Part shown: positions 18,471 to 27,762 of the stretch, piece after piece
Numbering within the stretch: the first letter of the stretch is position 1
How the letters are laid out: each line of letters starts with the position of its first letter
Assembly (NCBI GenBank): GCA_000753455.2
Contig: LM994670.1
Coordinates: 2,182,444-2,246,443 of the forward strand
Length of the DNA: 64,000 nucleotides
Reading direction: 5' to 3'
Source: Clostridium jeddahitimonense
Lineage (GTDB): Bacteria > Bacillota > Clostridia > Clostridiales > Clostridiaceae
Made by a program: the position numbers and the translations under genes
The notes under the pieces: model-generated
Seen by the model: only the letters and a program-made list of their open reading frames with translations
Told to the model about the DNA's origin: nothing
Databases searched by the model: none

Positions 18471-19817
18471 CTAACCTATTAGTATTTTTCCTTCTGGATA
18501 TCTTACACCATTATTATTTTTATTTCTCATTAATGATAATACAACAGTTAATGGTCCAACTCTGCCTAAATACATCATTATCATTATTAACACTTTACCA
18601 ACTTCAGTAAGTTGTTGAGTTAACCCTAAAGTTATCCCTACTGTTCCAAAGGCAGAAGTAGTTTCATATAATACCGAAAGGAATGATGCCCCTTTTTCTG
18701 TATATGATAATAACATAGTTGATCCTATTATTAAAACTCCTCCTATAAAGAATAAAGTAAATGCTTTATATACTAATTCTTTAGGAAATCTCTTTTTAAA
18801 TGCTTCTGCATCATCACGTCCCCTTATAACACATATAACAGTTACTATTAACACACCCATAGTTGTTGTTTTAATCCCACCAGCAGTTGATCCTGGCGAA
18901 CCACCTATGAACATAAGTATAATCGTTAAAAAATTTCCTGCATTAGTCATTCCTGCTGTAGATATTGAATTAAATCCTGCAGTCCTTGGAGTTACTGCTG
19001 CAAAAAATGAATTTACTACCTTATCTCCAATATTCATATTAGCCATGGTGTTTGGATTATTATGTTCAAAAATAAACATAAGTATTGTTCCACATACAAG
19101 TAAAACAGTTGTAACTAAAATAACTATTTTTGAATGTAATGAAAGTCTTTTAATGCTTTTAAAATTGTAAATTTCTATCCATACTGTAAAGCCTATACCC
19201 CCAATTATAATCAAGGCGCTAACTACAAGTAAAACCACCCAATTTGAACTATATCCTGTTAAACTTGAAAAATTTCCAAATAAATCAAAACCCGCATTGC
19301 AAAAAGCAGATATAGAGTGAAATACACTATAGAATAATCCTTTTGCTACTCCAAACTGTGGTATAAATTGTGTCGAAAATAAAAGTGCTCCAGAAAGTTG
19401 AACTGTTACCGTAAACACTATTACATATTTCACCATCTTAACAAGGCCTTGAATATTAAAAGTATTCATAGCATCTTGTAATATCAGCCTATCTCTTAAT
19501 GTTATTTTTTTCCCTAATACGATTGCTATTAATGTTGTGAAAGACATGAATCCAAGTCCACCAATTTCTATTAATAACATAATAATTGTTTGACCAAACA
19601 TACTCCAATGAGTTCCAGTATCTAGTGTTATTAACCCTGTAACGCATACAGCAGATGTAGCTGTAAATAGCGCATCTAAAAAATTAGTCGTTTCTCCACT
19701 TGCAGATGATATAGGTAAAGTTAATATTATTCCTCCAATCAATATCACTGCTAAAAAACCTAATGCTAAAATTTGAACTCCTTTAAGCTTAGTATTTTTT
19801 CTTAAATTAAATTGCAT
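18471..19817 (-). CDS. ktrB: potassium uptake membrane subunit (KtrB/TrkH family)
   Basis: A 448-residue polytopic K+ translocation subunit. Four pore-loop repeats are visible with their filter glycines: SAVCVTGLITLD, SAFCNAGFDLFG, TPRTAGFNSI and SAFGTVGITLG. Length and lack of a long N-terminal extension fit KtrB rather than E. coli TrkH. GGSPGSTAGGIKTTT is the conserved segment before the last repeat. It has its own ribosome-binding site (GAGGTGA) and heads the ktrB-ktrA-methyltransferase unit. I see no c-di-AMP riboswitch in the 19818-19975 leader. Confidence 0.93.
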   Translation of the reverse strand: MQFNLRKNTKLKGVQILALGFLAVILIGGIILTLPISSASGETTNFLDALFTATSAVCVTGLITLDTGTHWSMFGQTIIMLLIEIGGLGFMSFTTLIAIVLGKKITLRDRLILQDAMNTFNIQGLVKMVKYVIVFTVTVQLSGALLFSTQFIPQFGVAKGLFYSVFHSISAFCNAGFDLFGNFSSLTGYSSNWVVLLVVSALIIIGGIGFTVWIEIYNFKSIKRLSLHSKIVILVTTVLLVCGTILMFIFEHNNPNTMANMNIGDKVVNSFFAAVTPRTAGFNSISTAGMTNAGNFLTIILMFIGGSPGSTAGGIKTTTMGVLIVTVICVIRGRDDAEAFKKRFPKELVYKAFTLFFIGGVLIIGSTMLLSYTEKGASFLSVLYETTSAFGTVGITLGLTQQLTEVGKVLIMIMMYLGRVGPLTVVLSLMRNKNNNGVRYPEGKILIG

Positions 19818-19975
19818 AATCTCACCTCGTAGGTTTCATTTTAACTACTTTTATTATTTTGCTCTATATATATTATTTTATTTGTTGGGTGTTAATATTT
19901 GTCCTCCATGTATTTTACCATCTTTACATTTATTTTCATAGTCCATTAAATAATTTTATTTATATATAATAATAA

Positions 19976-19995
19976 AGGCGACTTAAAAGTCGCCT
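19976..19995 (-). terminator. intrinsic terminator downstream of ytxC
   Basis: The minus strand reads AGGCGACTT-TT-AAGTCGCCT followed by TTATTATTAT. It is the only structured item I see in the 249-base gap between ktrB and ytxC. Confidence 0.8.
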
Positions 19996-20066
19996 AAATA
20001 AAATCTATATTTAACAATTCCAAAATCTTAATCTTAGAAACTATATTTTTCTTAGTAATAAAATAA

Positions 20067-20957
20067 TTATATTTTAGTTTTAACTATTTTGCACTCACTA
20101 CATCCCTTACAACAATATGCTCTTTCTCCAAAAACATTTATTATTGTATTTATAAACTCCTTATTATTACATTTTTCTTTTCCATGAATTATTACACTTT
20201 TTGGTGCATTAGTAATTAATCCGCTTATTATAATATCCTCTATATTAGCTTCGGTATCCACCTTACACTCTGAAAGTTCCTTAATAAATTCTTCAAATAT
20301 ATCATTGCCATATTTATCTTTAATGATATATCCACCACCATCTTGTATAAAAATATTAATTTCATCAATTCTGCTTTCTTGAATATCAACGAAGTATTTT
20401 AATAACTTCACAAATTCTTTATATTCCTTTTCTACCATGTACTCTTCTACAACTTTTTCAATTATATCTTCTATCCCCTGTCTTAATTCTTTCATTCTAA
20501 AAGTTACAAAGCCTTGGATGTTTATCTCTTCATTTTCCTCTAAACATTCCTTTATTTTCTCTATTATTGAGTTTACTTTATTTAAACAATATATCATTCT
20601 ATCATCATTTACTGTAGCTTCACCTTTTAGAACACTCATAATTATATCTTCTACTTCTAAAATTTCATCTTGCTTTAAAAAGAAATAATTTTCCATCAAA
20701 AACTCGAACATTTCTTTTTTTCTATATTGTTCTAATACAATATTGTATAGAATATTACTGATATATAGATAAAGTGTATTTTTAACTCTCTCATCATAAC
20801 ACTTTTCATCGCATATAACTTTTACTGAATGAGTGTCACCTTCAAAACTTTCCACGAGACCTATCGTAATATTCTTTTTCTTTAATATGTCTCTCAACTC
20901 TTGCAGCTCTTTTACGAAATCAAGGTCATCATTACGTCGTAAATTCAATACTATCAT
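20067..20957 (-). CDS. ytxC: putative sporulation protein YtxC
   Basis: About 296 residues, belonging to the YtxC family found in spore formers; biochemical role unknown. Supporting features are the Lys/Glu-rich helical middle with FVTFRMKELRQGIEDIIEKVVEEYM, the later DGGGYIIKDKYGN-like segment, and the cysteine tail AYCCKGCSECKIVK. GTG 20966 overlaps the ribosome-binding site AGAAGGGAG. ATG 20957, eight bases on, is the likely start (MIVLNLRRND). In related genomes ytxC often lies near thrS/infC; here it is a single gene with its own terminator. Confidence 0.8.
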   Translation of the reverse strand: MIVLNLRRNDDLDFVKELQELRDILKKKNITIGLVESFEGDTHSVKVICDEKCYDERVKNTLYLYISNILYNIVLEQYRKKEMFEFLMENYFFLKQDEILEVEDIIMSVLKGEATVNDDRMIYCLNKVNSIIEKIKECLEENEEINIQGFVTFRMKELRQGIEDIIEKVVEEYMVEKEYKEFVKLLKYFVDIQESRIDEINIFIQDGGGYIIKDKYGNDIFEEFIKELSECKVDTEANIEDIIISGLITNAPKSVIIHGKEKCNNKEFINTIINVFGERAYCCKGCSECKIVKTKI

Positions 20958-21090
20958 AGATTTCACTCCCTTCTTAATAATAGTATGTATTAAAATAACA
21001 TCTCTATACCATCAATATTAAGTAAACAACCCTTGATTTTTTCTTATTTTTCAGATAACTTTATATTAAAATTATTAAAGGTGGGCTTAT

Positions 21091-21792
21091 ATGGTTGCAT
21101 TTATCGATTATCGAACTACAGCAGAAGAAAAAAAATCACTTTCAAAATTTAATATTGATTTTATAGAAATACCAAAAAATTCAACATTATATGATGCAAT
21201 TGATGGTCACGTAGATATACAGATGAATATAATTGATAAAAAAGAAAAAAAAATAATTGTACATAAAGATATTGATTCTTCTTTCCTTAAGAAACTTGAA
21301 CAATATAATATTAAGTATCTAAAAAGTTTAAGCTCTCTTACTGAAAAATATCCTGAGAATATAATATTAAATGCTGCAATATTAGAAAATGATATTATTC
21401 ATAATTTTAAATACACTGATAAAAACCTTATATCTTCTATGAAGGATAAAAATTTTATCAATGTTAAACAAGGATATTCTAAATGTTCAATACTCCCTAT
21501 TAGAGAAAAAGTAATTATAACAAATGATAAAGGAATACATGATATCTTAAAAAAAGAAGATTATGATATTTTATGGCTTCCTCCTGGTGACATATTATTA
21601 CCTAGTTTAAATTATGGCTTTATTGGTGGCGTTGGTGGAAAAATATCTGATGACTCTTTAGCTTTTTTTGGTAACTTAGACTACTATAAATACGGCAAAG
21701 AAATTAAACTCTTTTTAAGCAAATATGATATTAAACCAATCTACTTGAGCCAAGGTAAATTAATTGATAGAGGTAGTTTAATGTGTTTATAA
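21091..21792 (+). CDS. DUF6873 family protein (GME-fold, predicted)
   Basis: A 233-residue protein starting MVAFIDYRTT. The sequence style matches the clostridial DUF6873 family, predicted to adopt the guanidino-group-modifying (GME, pentein) fold. Supporting segments are NVKQGYSKCSILPI, VIITNDKGIHDIL, DILWLPPGDILLPSL and NYGFIGGVGGKIS. Whether it is an active enzyme is unknown; the candidate catalytic Cys is in SKCSI. The ribosome-binding site is AAGGTGG. Divergent from ytxC and convergent with hslO, so monocistronic. Confidence 0.6.
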   Translation: MVAFIDYRTTAEEKKSLSKFNIDFIEIPKNSTLYDAIDGHVDIQMNIIDKKEKKIIVHKDIDSSFLKKLEQYNIKYLKSLSSLTEKYPENIILNAAILENDIIHNFKYTDKNLISSMKDKNFINVKQGYSKCSILPIREKVIITNDKGIHDILKKEDYDILWLPPGDILLPSLNYGFIGGVGGKISDDSLAFFGNLDYYKYGKEIKLFLSKYDIKPIYLSQGKLIDRGSLMCL

Positions 21793-21854
21793 ATTTATTC
21801 CCTATATACTACGTATAAATGCTTTAAAAGTTGAATATATTTTATTTACAAAAA

Positions 21855-21889
21855 AACACCACTAAATCCTATTGATCTAGTGGTGTTTG
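21855..21889. terminator. intrinsic terminator downstream of hslO
   Basis: AAACACCACTA...TAGTGGTGTTT is an 11-bp perfect stem with a 13-base loop and a seven-T run on the minus strand, two bases after the hslO stop. It can also stop the convergent gene. Confidence 0.85.
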
Positions 21890-21891
21890 TA

Positions 21892-22767
21892 TTATTTTTG
21901 TAAAATCTTCTCTATATCTTCTTTTGTAAAAATGTAACTAGCATTGCAGAAATGACATTTTAACTCTTCATCTTTTCCTTCTGCAGCTATTTCTTTAAGA
22001 TCTTTTTCCCCAATAGATATTAAAGCTTTTTCTACCTTTTCTCTTGAGCAATTACACTTAAACTCTGGCTCTACCTCTTCTAATATCTTAAGATCCATAC
22101 CATCAAATATGTATTCTATTATTTCTTTAATTGTTTTTCCTTCATCAAGTAAAGTTGTTATTGATGGTATTTCTTCCAATCTATAAGTTATTACATCAGC
22201 TAATAGTTCATCTGCCCCTGGCATCATCTGTACTATAAATCCCCCAGCAGATTTTATAGAATAATCAGTATTAACTAAAACTCCTAAAGCTACAGCTGAA
22301 GGTGTTTGCTCTGATACAGTGAAATAATATGCTAAGTCTTCTGCTATTTCTCCTGAGAATATTGGAACTTGCCCAACGTATGGATCCTTTAATCCTAAAT
22401 CTTTAATTATTATTAAATTACCATTTTTACCTACATATCCGCCAACATCTAATTTATTTTTAGAATTTAACGGTAAATCGCCATATGGATTGCCTATATA
22501 CCCTTTAACTATACCATCTTTATATGCAGTTACAACAACTCCTTCTGCATCTCCTCCACCGTTAATTTTTAATGTTGTTACATCCTTCTCTGATTTTAGT
22601 GTACTTCCTAATAAAGCTCCTGCAGTTAATAATCTACCTAAAGTAGCTGCTGCTACTGGTGTACATCCATGTATATCACGTGCTTTTTCAACTAAATTAG
22701 TAGTTGATCCTGCAATAATTCTAACCATTCCATCTTTAGCTGTTGCTGTTATAATTGTATCTTTCAT
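21892..22767 (-). CDS. hslO: Hsp33 family redox-regulated chaperone
   Basis: A 291-residue cytosolic holdase activated by oxidation and unfolding. The N-terminal domain begins [18 protein letters not shown]. The C-terminal zinc switch has the expected four cysteines, CNCSREK and [10 protein letters not shown] (CxC...CxxC). It is the second gene of a pair with the methyltransferase, 16 bases apart, and has its own GGAGG. Typical length. Confidence 0.95.
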   Translation of the reverse strand: MKDTIITATAKDGMVRIIAGSTTNLVEKARDIHGCTPVAAATLGRLLTAGALLGSTLKSEKDVTTLKINGGGDAEGVVVTAYKDGIVKGYIGNPYGDLPLNSKNKLDVGGYVGKNGNLIIIKDLGLKDPYVGQVPIFSGEIAEDLAYYFTVSEQTPSAVALGVLVNTDYSIKSAGGFIVQMMPGADELLADVITYRLEEIPSITTLLDEGKTIKEIIEYIFDGMDLKILEEVEPEFKCNCSREKVEKALISIGEKDLKEIAAEGKDEELKCHFCNASYIFTKEDIEKILQK

Positions 22768-22783
22768 TTAATCTTCCTCCAAA

Positions 22784-23524
22784 TTATCTGCTTTTCTTTA
22801 CAACATACACTAATCTTTCACTATCTTCTTGTACATCATTATTAGTGTATCCATCAAATTTATTTATCACTTCTAAGTTTGAAAGTTTTAAATACTTCTC
22901 AATTTCTTCTGCTTTATACGCTCTTTCTAAATGTTCCTCTTCAAACCTTTCATATAACTCTCCTTTTTTAACAAAGAAAGTTAAAAACATTGAAAGCAAA
23001 TCATCTTCAAAGGTGTTTTCCCACGTATAAAAAACTTCTTCTTCGCTATATGTATATATATTATTTCCTAATATTTCTGATAGTTTATAGTATGAATTTA
23101 TATCAAAAATAAAAATCCCATCATCATTTAAATGCTCATATATAGACTTGAAGTAAGATAAAATTCCATCTTCCTCTATTATGTAATTAGTAGAATCAAG
23201 TACAGAAGTTATTAAATCAAACTTCTTATTTAAACTTAACTCAGTCATATCTTGGCATATTACTTTTCCTTTTAACTTATTAGCTTTTAACTTTTCAAAA
23301 GCTTCACGTAGCATGTCTTCTGATAGGTCTACAGCAAATATATCCTTAAATTTTGTAGCTAAACGTATAGTAACATTTCCAGTACCACAAGCCACATCCA
23401 AATAGTTATTAAATTTAACATTTTCTTCTTCGCAAATACTAATAATTCTATTAACCATTTCATCATAATCTATATCTTCATTTATAAGTTCATCGTAGAT
23501 TTTGGCAAATTCACCATATGCCAT
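22784..23524 (-). CDS. class I SAM-dependent methyltransferase
   Basis: About 246 residues. Motif I YLDVACGTGNVTIRLA (acidic loop following at FAVDLSEDML) and the middle motif FDLITSVLDSTNYI place it in the class I fold (UbiE/YdaC-like, substrate unknown). The open frame extends to 23557, but the ribosome-binding site GTGAGGGGGG directly precedes ATG 23524 (MAYGEFAKIYDEL). That N-terminus is the conserved one in relatives. Upstream partner of hslO in one transcript. Confidence 0.85.
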   Translation of the reverse strand: MAYGEFAKIYDELINEDIDYDEMVNRIISICEEENVKFNNYLDVACGTGNVTIRLATKFKDIFAVDLSEDMLREAFEKLKANKLKGKVICQDMTELSLNKKFDLITSVLDSTNYIIEEDGILSYFKSIYEHLNDDGIFIFDINSYYKLSEILGNNIYTYSEEEVFYTWENTFEDDLLSMFLTFFVKKGELYERFEEEHLERAYKAEEIEKYLKLSNLEVINKFDGYTNNDVQEDSERLVYVVKKSR

Positions 23525-23706
23525 AAAATCCCCCCTCACTTGTAGTAATTTTCCCATAAGGTCAAATTTAGAAAAATATAACTTAAGTAAATAAAGCTAT
23601 ATTTTTCTACAAACTATAATATATGTAAAAGTACTTTTAGTCAACGATAACTAACTATTCCTCATATATAGATAGTCTTTATTTATAAAATTACTAAATT
23701 AACAAA

Positions 23707-23958
23707 CTATTTTCTACCTAATATCTCATCATTAGTAGGTATTTTTAGCTCCTTCTTTCTCTTAGTCATAATTCCACCAATACGACCTGTCTCTTCTGCT
23801 GTTAACCCTGCCCATCCATATTCATCAACCTTGTCCTTTAAGCCTAATTCATCCGCTATTTCATACTTTATTTTTTCTCTTAAAAGCTCTTCCGGGGTTA
23901 ATTCTTTATTACTTTTTAATTTGGATTTTATAATTTTTTTTAATGGTGTTTTACTCAT
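23707..23958 (-). CDS. alpha/beta-type small acid-soluble spore protein (SspF/Ssp4-like)
   Basis: An 83-residue DNA-binding spore protein that protects spore DNA. The core matches alpha/beta SASPs: LREKIKYEIADELGLKDKV, DEYGWAGLTAEETGRIGG and IMTKRKKE, including the conserved Glu-Ile/Ala cleavage-site region used by the GPR protease in this family. The N-terminal lysine-rich extension and C-terminal tail make it longer than classical SASPs. Single gene. I could not find a convincing sigma-G promoter. An AT-rich 11-bp inverted repeat at 23570-23608 may be its terminator. Confidence 0.85.
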   Translation of the reverse strand: MSKTPLKKIIKSKLKSNKELTPEELLREKIKYEIADELGLKDKVDEYGWAGLTAEETGRIGGIMTKRKKELKIPTNDEILGRK

Positions 23959-24098
23959 ATTACTTCCCCCTAAATAAATTTGTCATATGTATTTTATCCA
24001 ACAAGTATATATTTATACCCCCTATCTTTTTATAACTTATTTAAGGCTTTATCATATATTGTTATTATGACAAAGAATTTAAATTATTAGATTTAATG

Positions 24099-24146
24099 CT
24101 CCTATATAGGGAGTTTTTAATTTAAATCTTTTTATTTTTATAGGAG
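24099..24146 (+). promoter_or_regulatory. candidate attenuator or SD-sequestering leader of asd
   Basis: CTCCT-ATATA-GGGAG (24099-24113) forms a short hairpin followed by T5. The same CTCCTATA (24099-24106) is exactly complementary to TATAGGAG (24139-24146), the asd ribosome-binding site. An outer pairing AGATTTAA/TTAAATCT (24089-24096/24122-24129) encloses the hairpin. This gives two mutually exclusive folds. No lysine riboswitch is present. The regulatory role is inference. Confidence 0.4.
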
Positions 24147-24154
24147 GATAGTTT

Positions 24155-25138
24155 ATGTACAACATTGCAATAGTCGGAGCTACCGGCAATGTAGGAAGAA
24201 AATTTTTAAATATTTTAGAGGAAAGAAATTTTCCTATTAAAGAACTTTATCTTTTTGCCTCTAAAAAATCTAATGGAAGTTATCTTAAATTTAAAAACAA
24301 AAGCTACTTAGTTGAAGAAACTATTGAAGATAATATAAAAAACAAAAAAATTGATTATGCTCTTTTCTCAGCTGGTGGTGAAACCAGTTTGAAATATGCA
24401 CCTATTTTTACTAAATACGGCGCTATAGTTATAGATAACTCTAACGCTTGGAGGATGGATAAAGATGTTCCATTAATAGTTCCTGAAGTAAATCCTGAAG
24501 ATTTAAAAAGTCATAATGGCATTATTGCCAATCCTAATTGTTCAACAATACAGGCAATGATACCGCTTAAAATCTTAAAAGATAATTACGGTTTAAAAAG
24601 AATTATATACTCAACTTATCAGGCAGTATCTGGTGCAGGAATTGGAGGAATTAACGACTTAAAAAACGGAATTTCTGGAATATCTCCAACAAAATTCCCT
24701 TACCCTATATTTAATAACTGTATTCCTCAAATTGATATTTTTTTAGATAACGGTTATACAAAAGAAGAAATCAAAATGGTAAATGAAACAAAAAAAATCC
24801 TTCATGATGACAACTTAAAAATCACTGCCACTACCGTTAGAGTACCAGTCCTAAACTGTCATGGAGAAAGTATAAATATAGAATTATTAAATTATTATAA
24901 CCTAAAGGATGTAATTAATTTATTTAATAATTCTAAAGGATTAATTCTTTATGACGAAAAAGAATCATTAAAATATCCAATGCCTATTTTGGCTGATGGA
25001 AAAGATGAGGTTTATATAGGTAGAGTACGAAGAGACTTTAGTGTTGATAACGGACTTAACATTTGGGTCGTAGCAGATAATCTAAGAAAAGGTGCTGCTT
25101 TAAATGCAATACAAATCCTTGAAACATTAACAAACTAA
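24155..25138 (+). CDS. asd: aspartate-semialdehyde dehydrogenase
   Basis: Reduces aspartyl phosphate to aspartate semialdehyde, the branch point to lysine/DAP and to threonine/methionine. 327 residues. NADP-binding GATGNVGRKFL at the N-terminus, catalytic Cys in IANPNCSTIQ, and the later ASD signature around YQAVSGAG and GRVRRD. AGGAGG eight bases before ATG. First gene of asd-dapA-dapB (19- and 11-base gaps), which leads to dihydrodipicolinate-derived DAP for the cell wall and dipicolinate for spores. Confidence 0.97.
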   Translation: MYNIAIVGATGNVGRKFLNILEERNFPIKELYLFASKKSNGSYLKFKNKSYLVEETIEDNIKNKKIDYALFSAGGETSLKYAPIFTKYGAIVIDNSNAWRMDKDVPLIVPEVNPEDLKSHNGIIANPNCSTIQAMIPLKILKDNYGLKRIIYSTYQAVSGAGIGGINDLKNGISGISPTKFPYPIFNNCIPQIDIFLDNGYTKEEIKMVNETKKILHDDNLKITATTVRVPVLNCHGESINIELLNYYNLKDVINLFNNSKGLILYDEKESLKYPMPILADGKDEVYIGRVRRDFSVDNGLNIWVVADNLRKGAALNAIQILETLTN

Positions 25139-25157
25139 ATTTATAGGAGGTTATATT

Positions 25158-26036
25158 ATGTCAATCTTTAAAGGTTCCGGTGTTGCAATTATTACTCCAT
25201 TTACAGATACTGGTGTTAATTACACAAAACTCGAGGAGTTACTAGAATGGCATGTATCAGAAGGTACTGATGCCATAATAATATGTGGTACAACAGGCGA
25301 AGCTACTACTATGTCAGAGGAAGAAAAGAAAAAAACCATAAAATTTACAGTTGATGTAATAAAAAATAGAATACCTGTCATTGCTGGTACAGGAAGTAAC
25401 GATACAGTAAAATCTATTAGTATGAGTAAATATGCAGAAAGTGTTGGCGTAGATGGACTTCTTATCATTACACCTTATTATAACAAAACTAATAGCGAAG
25501 GTTTAATTAGACACTTTGAAGCTATAAATAACGCTGTAAACACCCCTATTATTGCATATAATGTTCCAAGTAGAACTGGTTTAAATATAACTCCCGAACA
25601 ACTTTTAAAGCTATCTGCATTTAATAATATAATAGCCATAAAAGAAGCTAGCGGTAATATTAGTCAGATTGTTAAGATGAAAGCACTCTGCGGTGATAAA
25701 ATTGATATTTACTCAGGTAACGATGATCAAATAATTCCTATAATGTCCCTAGGCGGTTTAGGAGTTATTTCCGTGGCAGCAAATATTATTCCTAATGCAG
25801 TCCACAATCTTACTTATGAATTTTTGCATGGAAACTATGATAAAGCTTTAAAATTGCAACTAGATTATTTAGAACTTTGTAACACATTATTCATAGAAAC
25901 AAATCCTATTCCTGTTAAAACAGCTCTTAATATTTTATCAAAAGATGTTGGAAATCTAAGACTTCCACTTTATAAAATGGATGATAAAAATAAAGAAAAT
26001 TTAGTTAATACTTTAAAAAAATATAATTTAATTTAA
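25158..26036 (+). CDS. dapA: 4-hydroxy-tetrahydrodipicolinate synthase
   Basis: Condenses aspartate semialdehyde with pyruvate. 292 residues, TIM barrel. Substrate loop GTTGEATTM, Tyr region [16 protein letters not shown] and Schiff-base lysine IAIKEASGN are all present. Cytosolic tetramer. The family is usually feedback-inhibited by lysine in many bacteria; this cannot be judged from the sequence. Strong GGAGG. Second gene of the operon. Confidence 0.97.
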   Translation: MSIFKGSGVAIITPFTDTGVNYTKLEELLEWHVSEGTDAIIICGTTGEATTMSEEEKKKTIKFTVDVIKNRIPVIAGTGSNDTVKSISMSKYAESVGVDGLLIITPYYNKTNSEGLIRHFEAINNAVNTPIIAYNVPSRTGLNITPEQLLKLSAFNNIIAIKEASGNISQIVKMKALCGDKIDIYSGNDDQIIPIMSLGGLGVISVAANIIPNAVHNLTYEFLHGNYDKALKLQLDYLELCNTLFIETNPIPVKTALNILSKDVGNLRLPLYKMDDKNKENLVNTLKKYNLI

Positions 26037-26047
26037 GGAGTACTGTT

Positions 26048-26800
26048 ATGATTCAAATTCTTCTTAATGGTTGCTGTGGAAAAATGGGGAAAGTTATTGC
26101 AGAAGCAATAAGTCAATTTCCAGATTTAAATATCGTTGCTGGCGTTGATAAATATCCATGCGATAATCAGTTTCCTGTATTCACTTCATTGTCAAATATA
26201 AACATTTCATATGATGTTTTACTAGATTTTTCTAGACCAACTGCTTTAGAAAGTCTACTATCTTTAAGTGAAAAAACTAAAAAACCATTAATCTTGTGCA
26301 CTACTGGATATGCCCCAAACGATTTAGATTTAATCAATACAAAATCCTCAATTATTCCAATATTCAAATCTGCCAATATGTCTTATGGCATTAATTTAAT
26401 AAATGTACTTTTAAAAAAGATTTCTCCACTTTTATATGATAATTATGATATTGAAATAGTAGAGAAACACCATAATCAAAAAATAGATTCCCCTAGTGGA
26501 ACAGCCTTATTGCTAGGCAATACTATATCTAACTCTATAGATTCTAAAACCAATTTTATATATGGCCGAGAAGGCAAAAAGAAACGTAAAAAAGATGAAA
26601 TAGGCATTCATGCTATAAGAGGTGGATCAATAGTAGGTGATCATGAAATAATATTTGCTGGAACTGGCGAGATTATAGAACTTAGTCACAAAGCTATCTC
26701 AAGGGAGGTTTTTGCTATAGGTGCATTAAAAGCTTGTGAGTATATGAGTAAAATAAAAGATCCAGGATTATATAATATGGAAAATATGTTAGAAATATAA
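26048..26800 (+). CDS. dapB: 4-hydroxy-tetrahydrodipicolinate reductase
   Basis: NAD(P)H-dependent reduction to tetrahydrodipicolinate. 250 residues. Nucleotide-binding [12 protein letters not shown], and the catalytic signature [18 protein letters not shown] with the HH pair and lysine. [10 protein letters not shown] follows as usual. It is preceded by AAGGAG with an 11-base gap from dapA. No terminator is evident between its stop and the small ORF 90 bases on. Confidence 0.97.
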   Translation: MIQILLNGCCGKMGKVIAEAISQFPDLNIVAGVDKYPCDNQFPVFTSLSNINISYDVLLDFSRPTALESLLSLSEKTKKPLILCTTGYAPNDLDLINTKSSIIPIFKSANMSYGINLINVLLKKISPLLYDNYDIEIVEKHHNQKIDSPSGTALLLGNTISNSIDSKTNFIYGREGKKKRKKDEIGIHAIRGGSIVGDHEIIFAGTGEIIELSHKAISREVFAIGALKACEYMSKIKDPGLYNMENMLEI

Positions 26801-26890
26801 AAACTTATTATTATATTTTGATACTATATTAATAATATTTTTGGCTTATAGACATACTATATATGTAATGCAATTTATAGGAGGTTTAAT

Positions 26891-27055
26891 ATGTCAAAAG
26901 ATAGTCAACCCGACAATAAATACGCTAGAATGGAAAAATGTAATTACCAAACTCCAATAACTGAAGAAGGTCACAATCACAATCCTAATAAAAAGCATAA
27001 ATCTGTTAAGCAACAAGGTGTTTCTAGCGAACACTATAACCCAGCAGGAAATTAA
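26891..27055 (+). CDS. 54-residue hydrophilic protein, unknown function
   Basis: ATG 26891 is preceded by AGGAGG at eight bases. The protein starts MSKDSQPDNKYARMEK and ends NPAGN. It is rich in Asn, Lys, His and Gln, with no hydrophobic segment, so it is probably disordered. It lies between dapB and the convergent cobO gene and ends inside a shared terminator. It may be transcribed with the dap genes or on its own (TATAATATT-like sequences lie upstream). No family recognised. Confidence 0.65.
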   Translation: MSKDSQPDNKYARMEKCNYQTPITEEGHNHNPNKKHKSVKQQGVSSEHYNPAGN

Positions 27056-27083
27056 AAAAGAAGAGTTTAAACTCTTCTTTTTT
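27054..27083. terminator. bidirectional terminator overlapping two stop codons
   Basis: AAAAAAGAAGAGTTT directly followed by its reverse complement (27054-27068/27069-27083). It contains the end of the 54-codon gene and reaches the cobO stop. Confidence 0.85.
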
Positions 27084-27618
27084 AAAATTCAATTCCTTTA
27101 CGAGCTGGAATTCCCTTATTGAAATAATGTTTAATATCTTTCATCTCTGTTATTAAATCACTTTTATCTGCGATAGCCTTAGGTACATTTCTACCTGTTA
27201 AAACTAATTCCATATTTTCATTTTTACTTTCTATTAATTTCACTACGTCTTCTTCTTTAATATATCCACCATTAACTGATGCCATAACTTCATCTAGTAT
27301 TAACATATCACACATATTTTCTTTTACAACCTTTTTTGCAAAATCGAAACCTTCTGCTATTTCTTTTTTTAACTCTTCCTTTTGCTCTTCAGTTAGGTTC
27401 CAAGTAAAATCTTTCTCTTTTTCAAATCTATATACTTTAAAGTTTTCACCTAGATTATTTAAAACATTTAACTCACCAGTAACTCCGCTTTTTAAAAATT
27501 GTATCATAATAACTTTTAAACCATTACCATACGCTCTTACTCCTAAACCAATTGAAGCTGTAGTCTTTCCTTTTCCATTCCCTGTATATACTTGAACTAA
27601 TCCTTTTTCTAGTCTCAT
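27082..27618 (-). CDS. cobO: cob(I)yrinic acid a,c-diamide adenosyltransferase (CobO/BtuR family)
   Basis: Transfers the 5'-deoxyadenosyl group of ATP to reduced corrinoid to make coenzyme B12 forms. About 178 residues. Atypical P-loop YTGNGKGKTTASIGLG, MIQFLKSG, LILDEVMASVNGG and VLTGRNVPKAI are family hallmarks. A GTG at 27627 overlaps the AGGAGGA ribosome-binding site, so ATG 27618 (MRLEKGLVQVY) is chosen. No other corrinoid gene is near. It interrupts the dap block on the opposite strand. Confidence 0.93.
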   Translation of the reverse strand: MRLEKGLVQVYTGNGKGKTTASIGLGVRAYGNGLKVIMIQFLKSGVTGELNVLNNLGENFKVYRFEKEKDFTWNLTEEQKEELKKEIAEGFDFAKKVVKENMCDMLILDEVMASVNGGYIKEEDVVKLIESKNENMELVLTGRNVPKAIADKSDLITEMKDIKHYFNKGIPARKGIEF

Positions 27619-27762
27619 CTTAATCACTCCTCCTAAAAATTTTATTACAAACTTATACTTTAGTAAATAATTTTCATTTAATCATATTCTTATTATCTTT
27701 TTATTATAATTATAATAATTATGATTAATTCATTAAATCTAAATCTTGAAAGGAAGGATATT

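Noticed and set aside
19818..19975. Possible c-di-AMP (ydaO) riboswitch ahead of ktrB
   Set aside because: The expected GC-rich conserved blocks are absent; the leader is short AT-rich sequence.
23959..24010. Sigma-G promoter for the SASP gene
   Set aside because: A CATATGA-like -10 is visible on the minus strand, but no -35 at a fitting distance; too weak to report as a feature.
23960..24154. Possible lysine riboswitch upstream of asd
   Set aside because: The 195-base gap is too short and too AT-rich, and has none of the conserved L-box core. Only the short hairpin/anti-SD segment is present.
27721..27762. Upstream ATG of dapH as the true start
   Set aside because: No ribosome-binding site precedes it, while AAAGGAAGG stands directly before ATG 27763, which gives the family's normal length.
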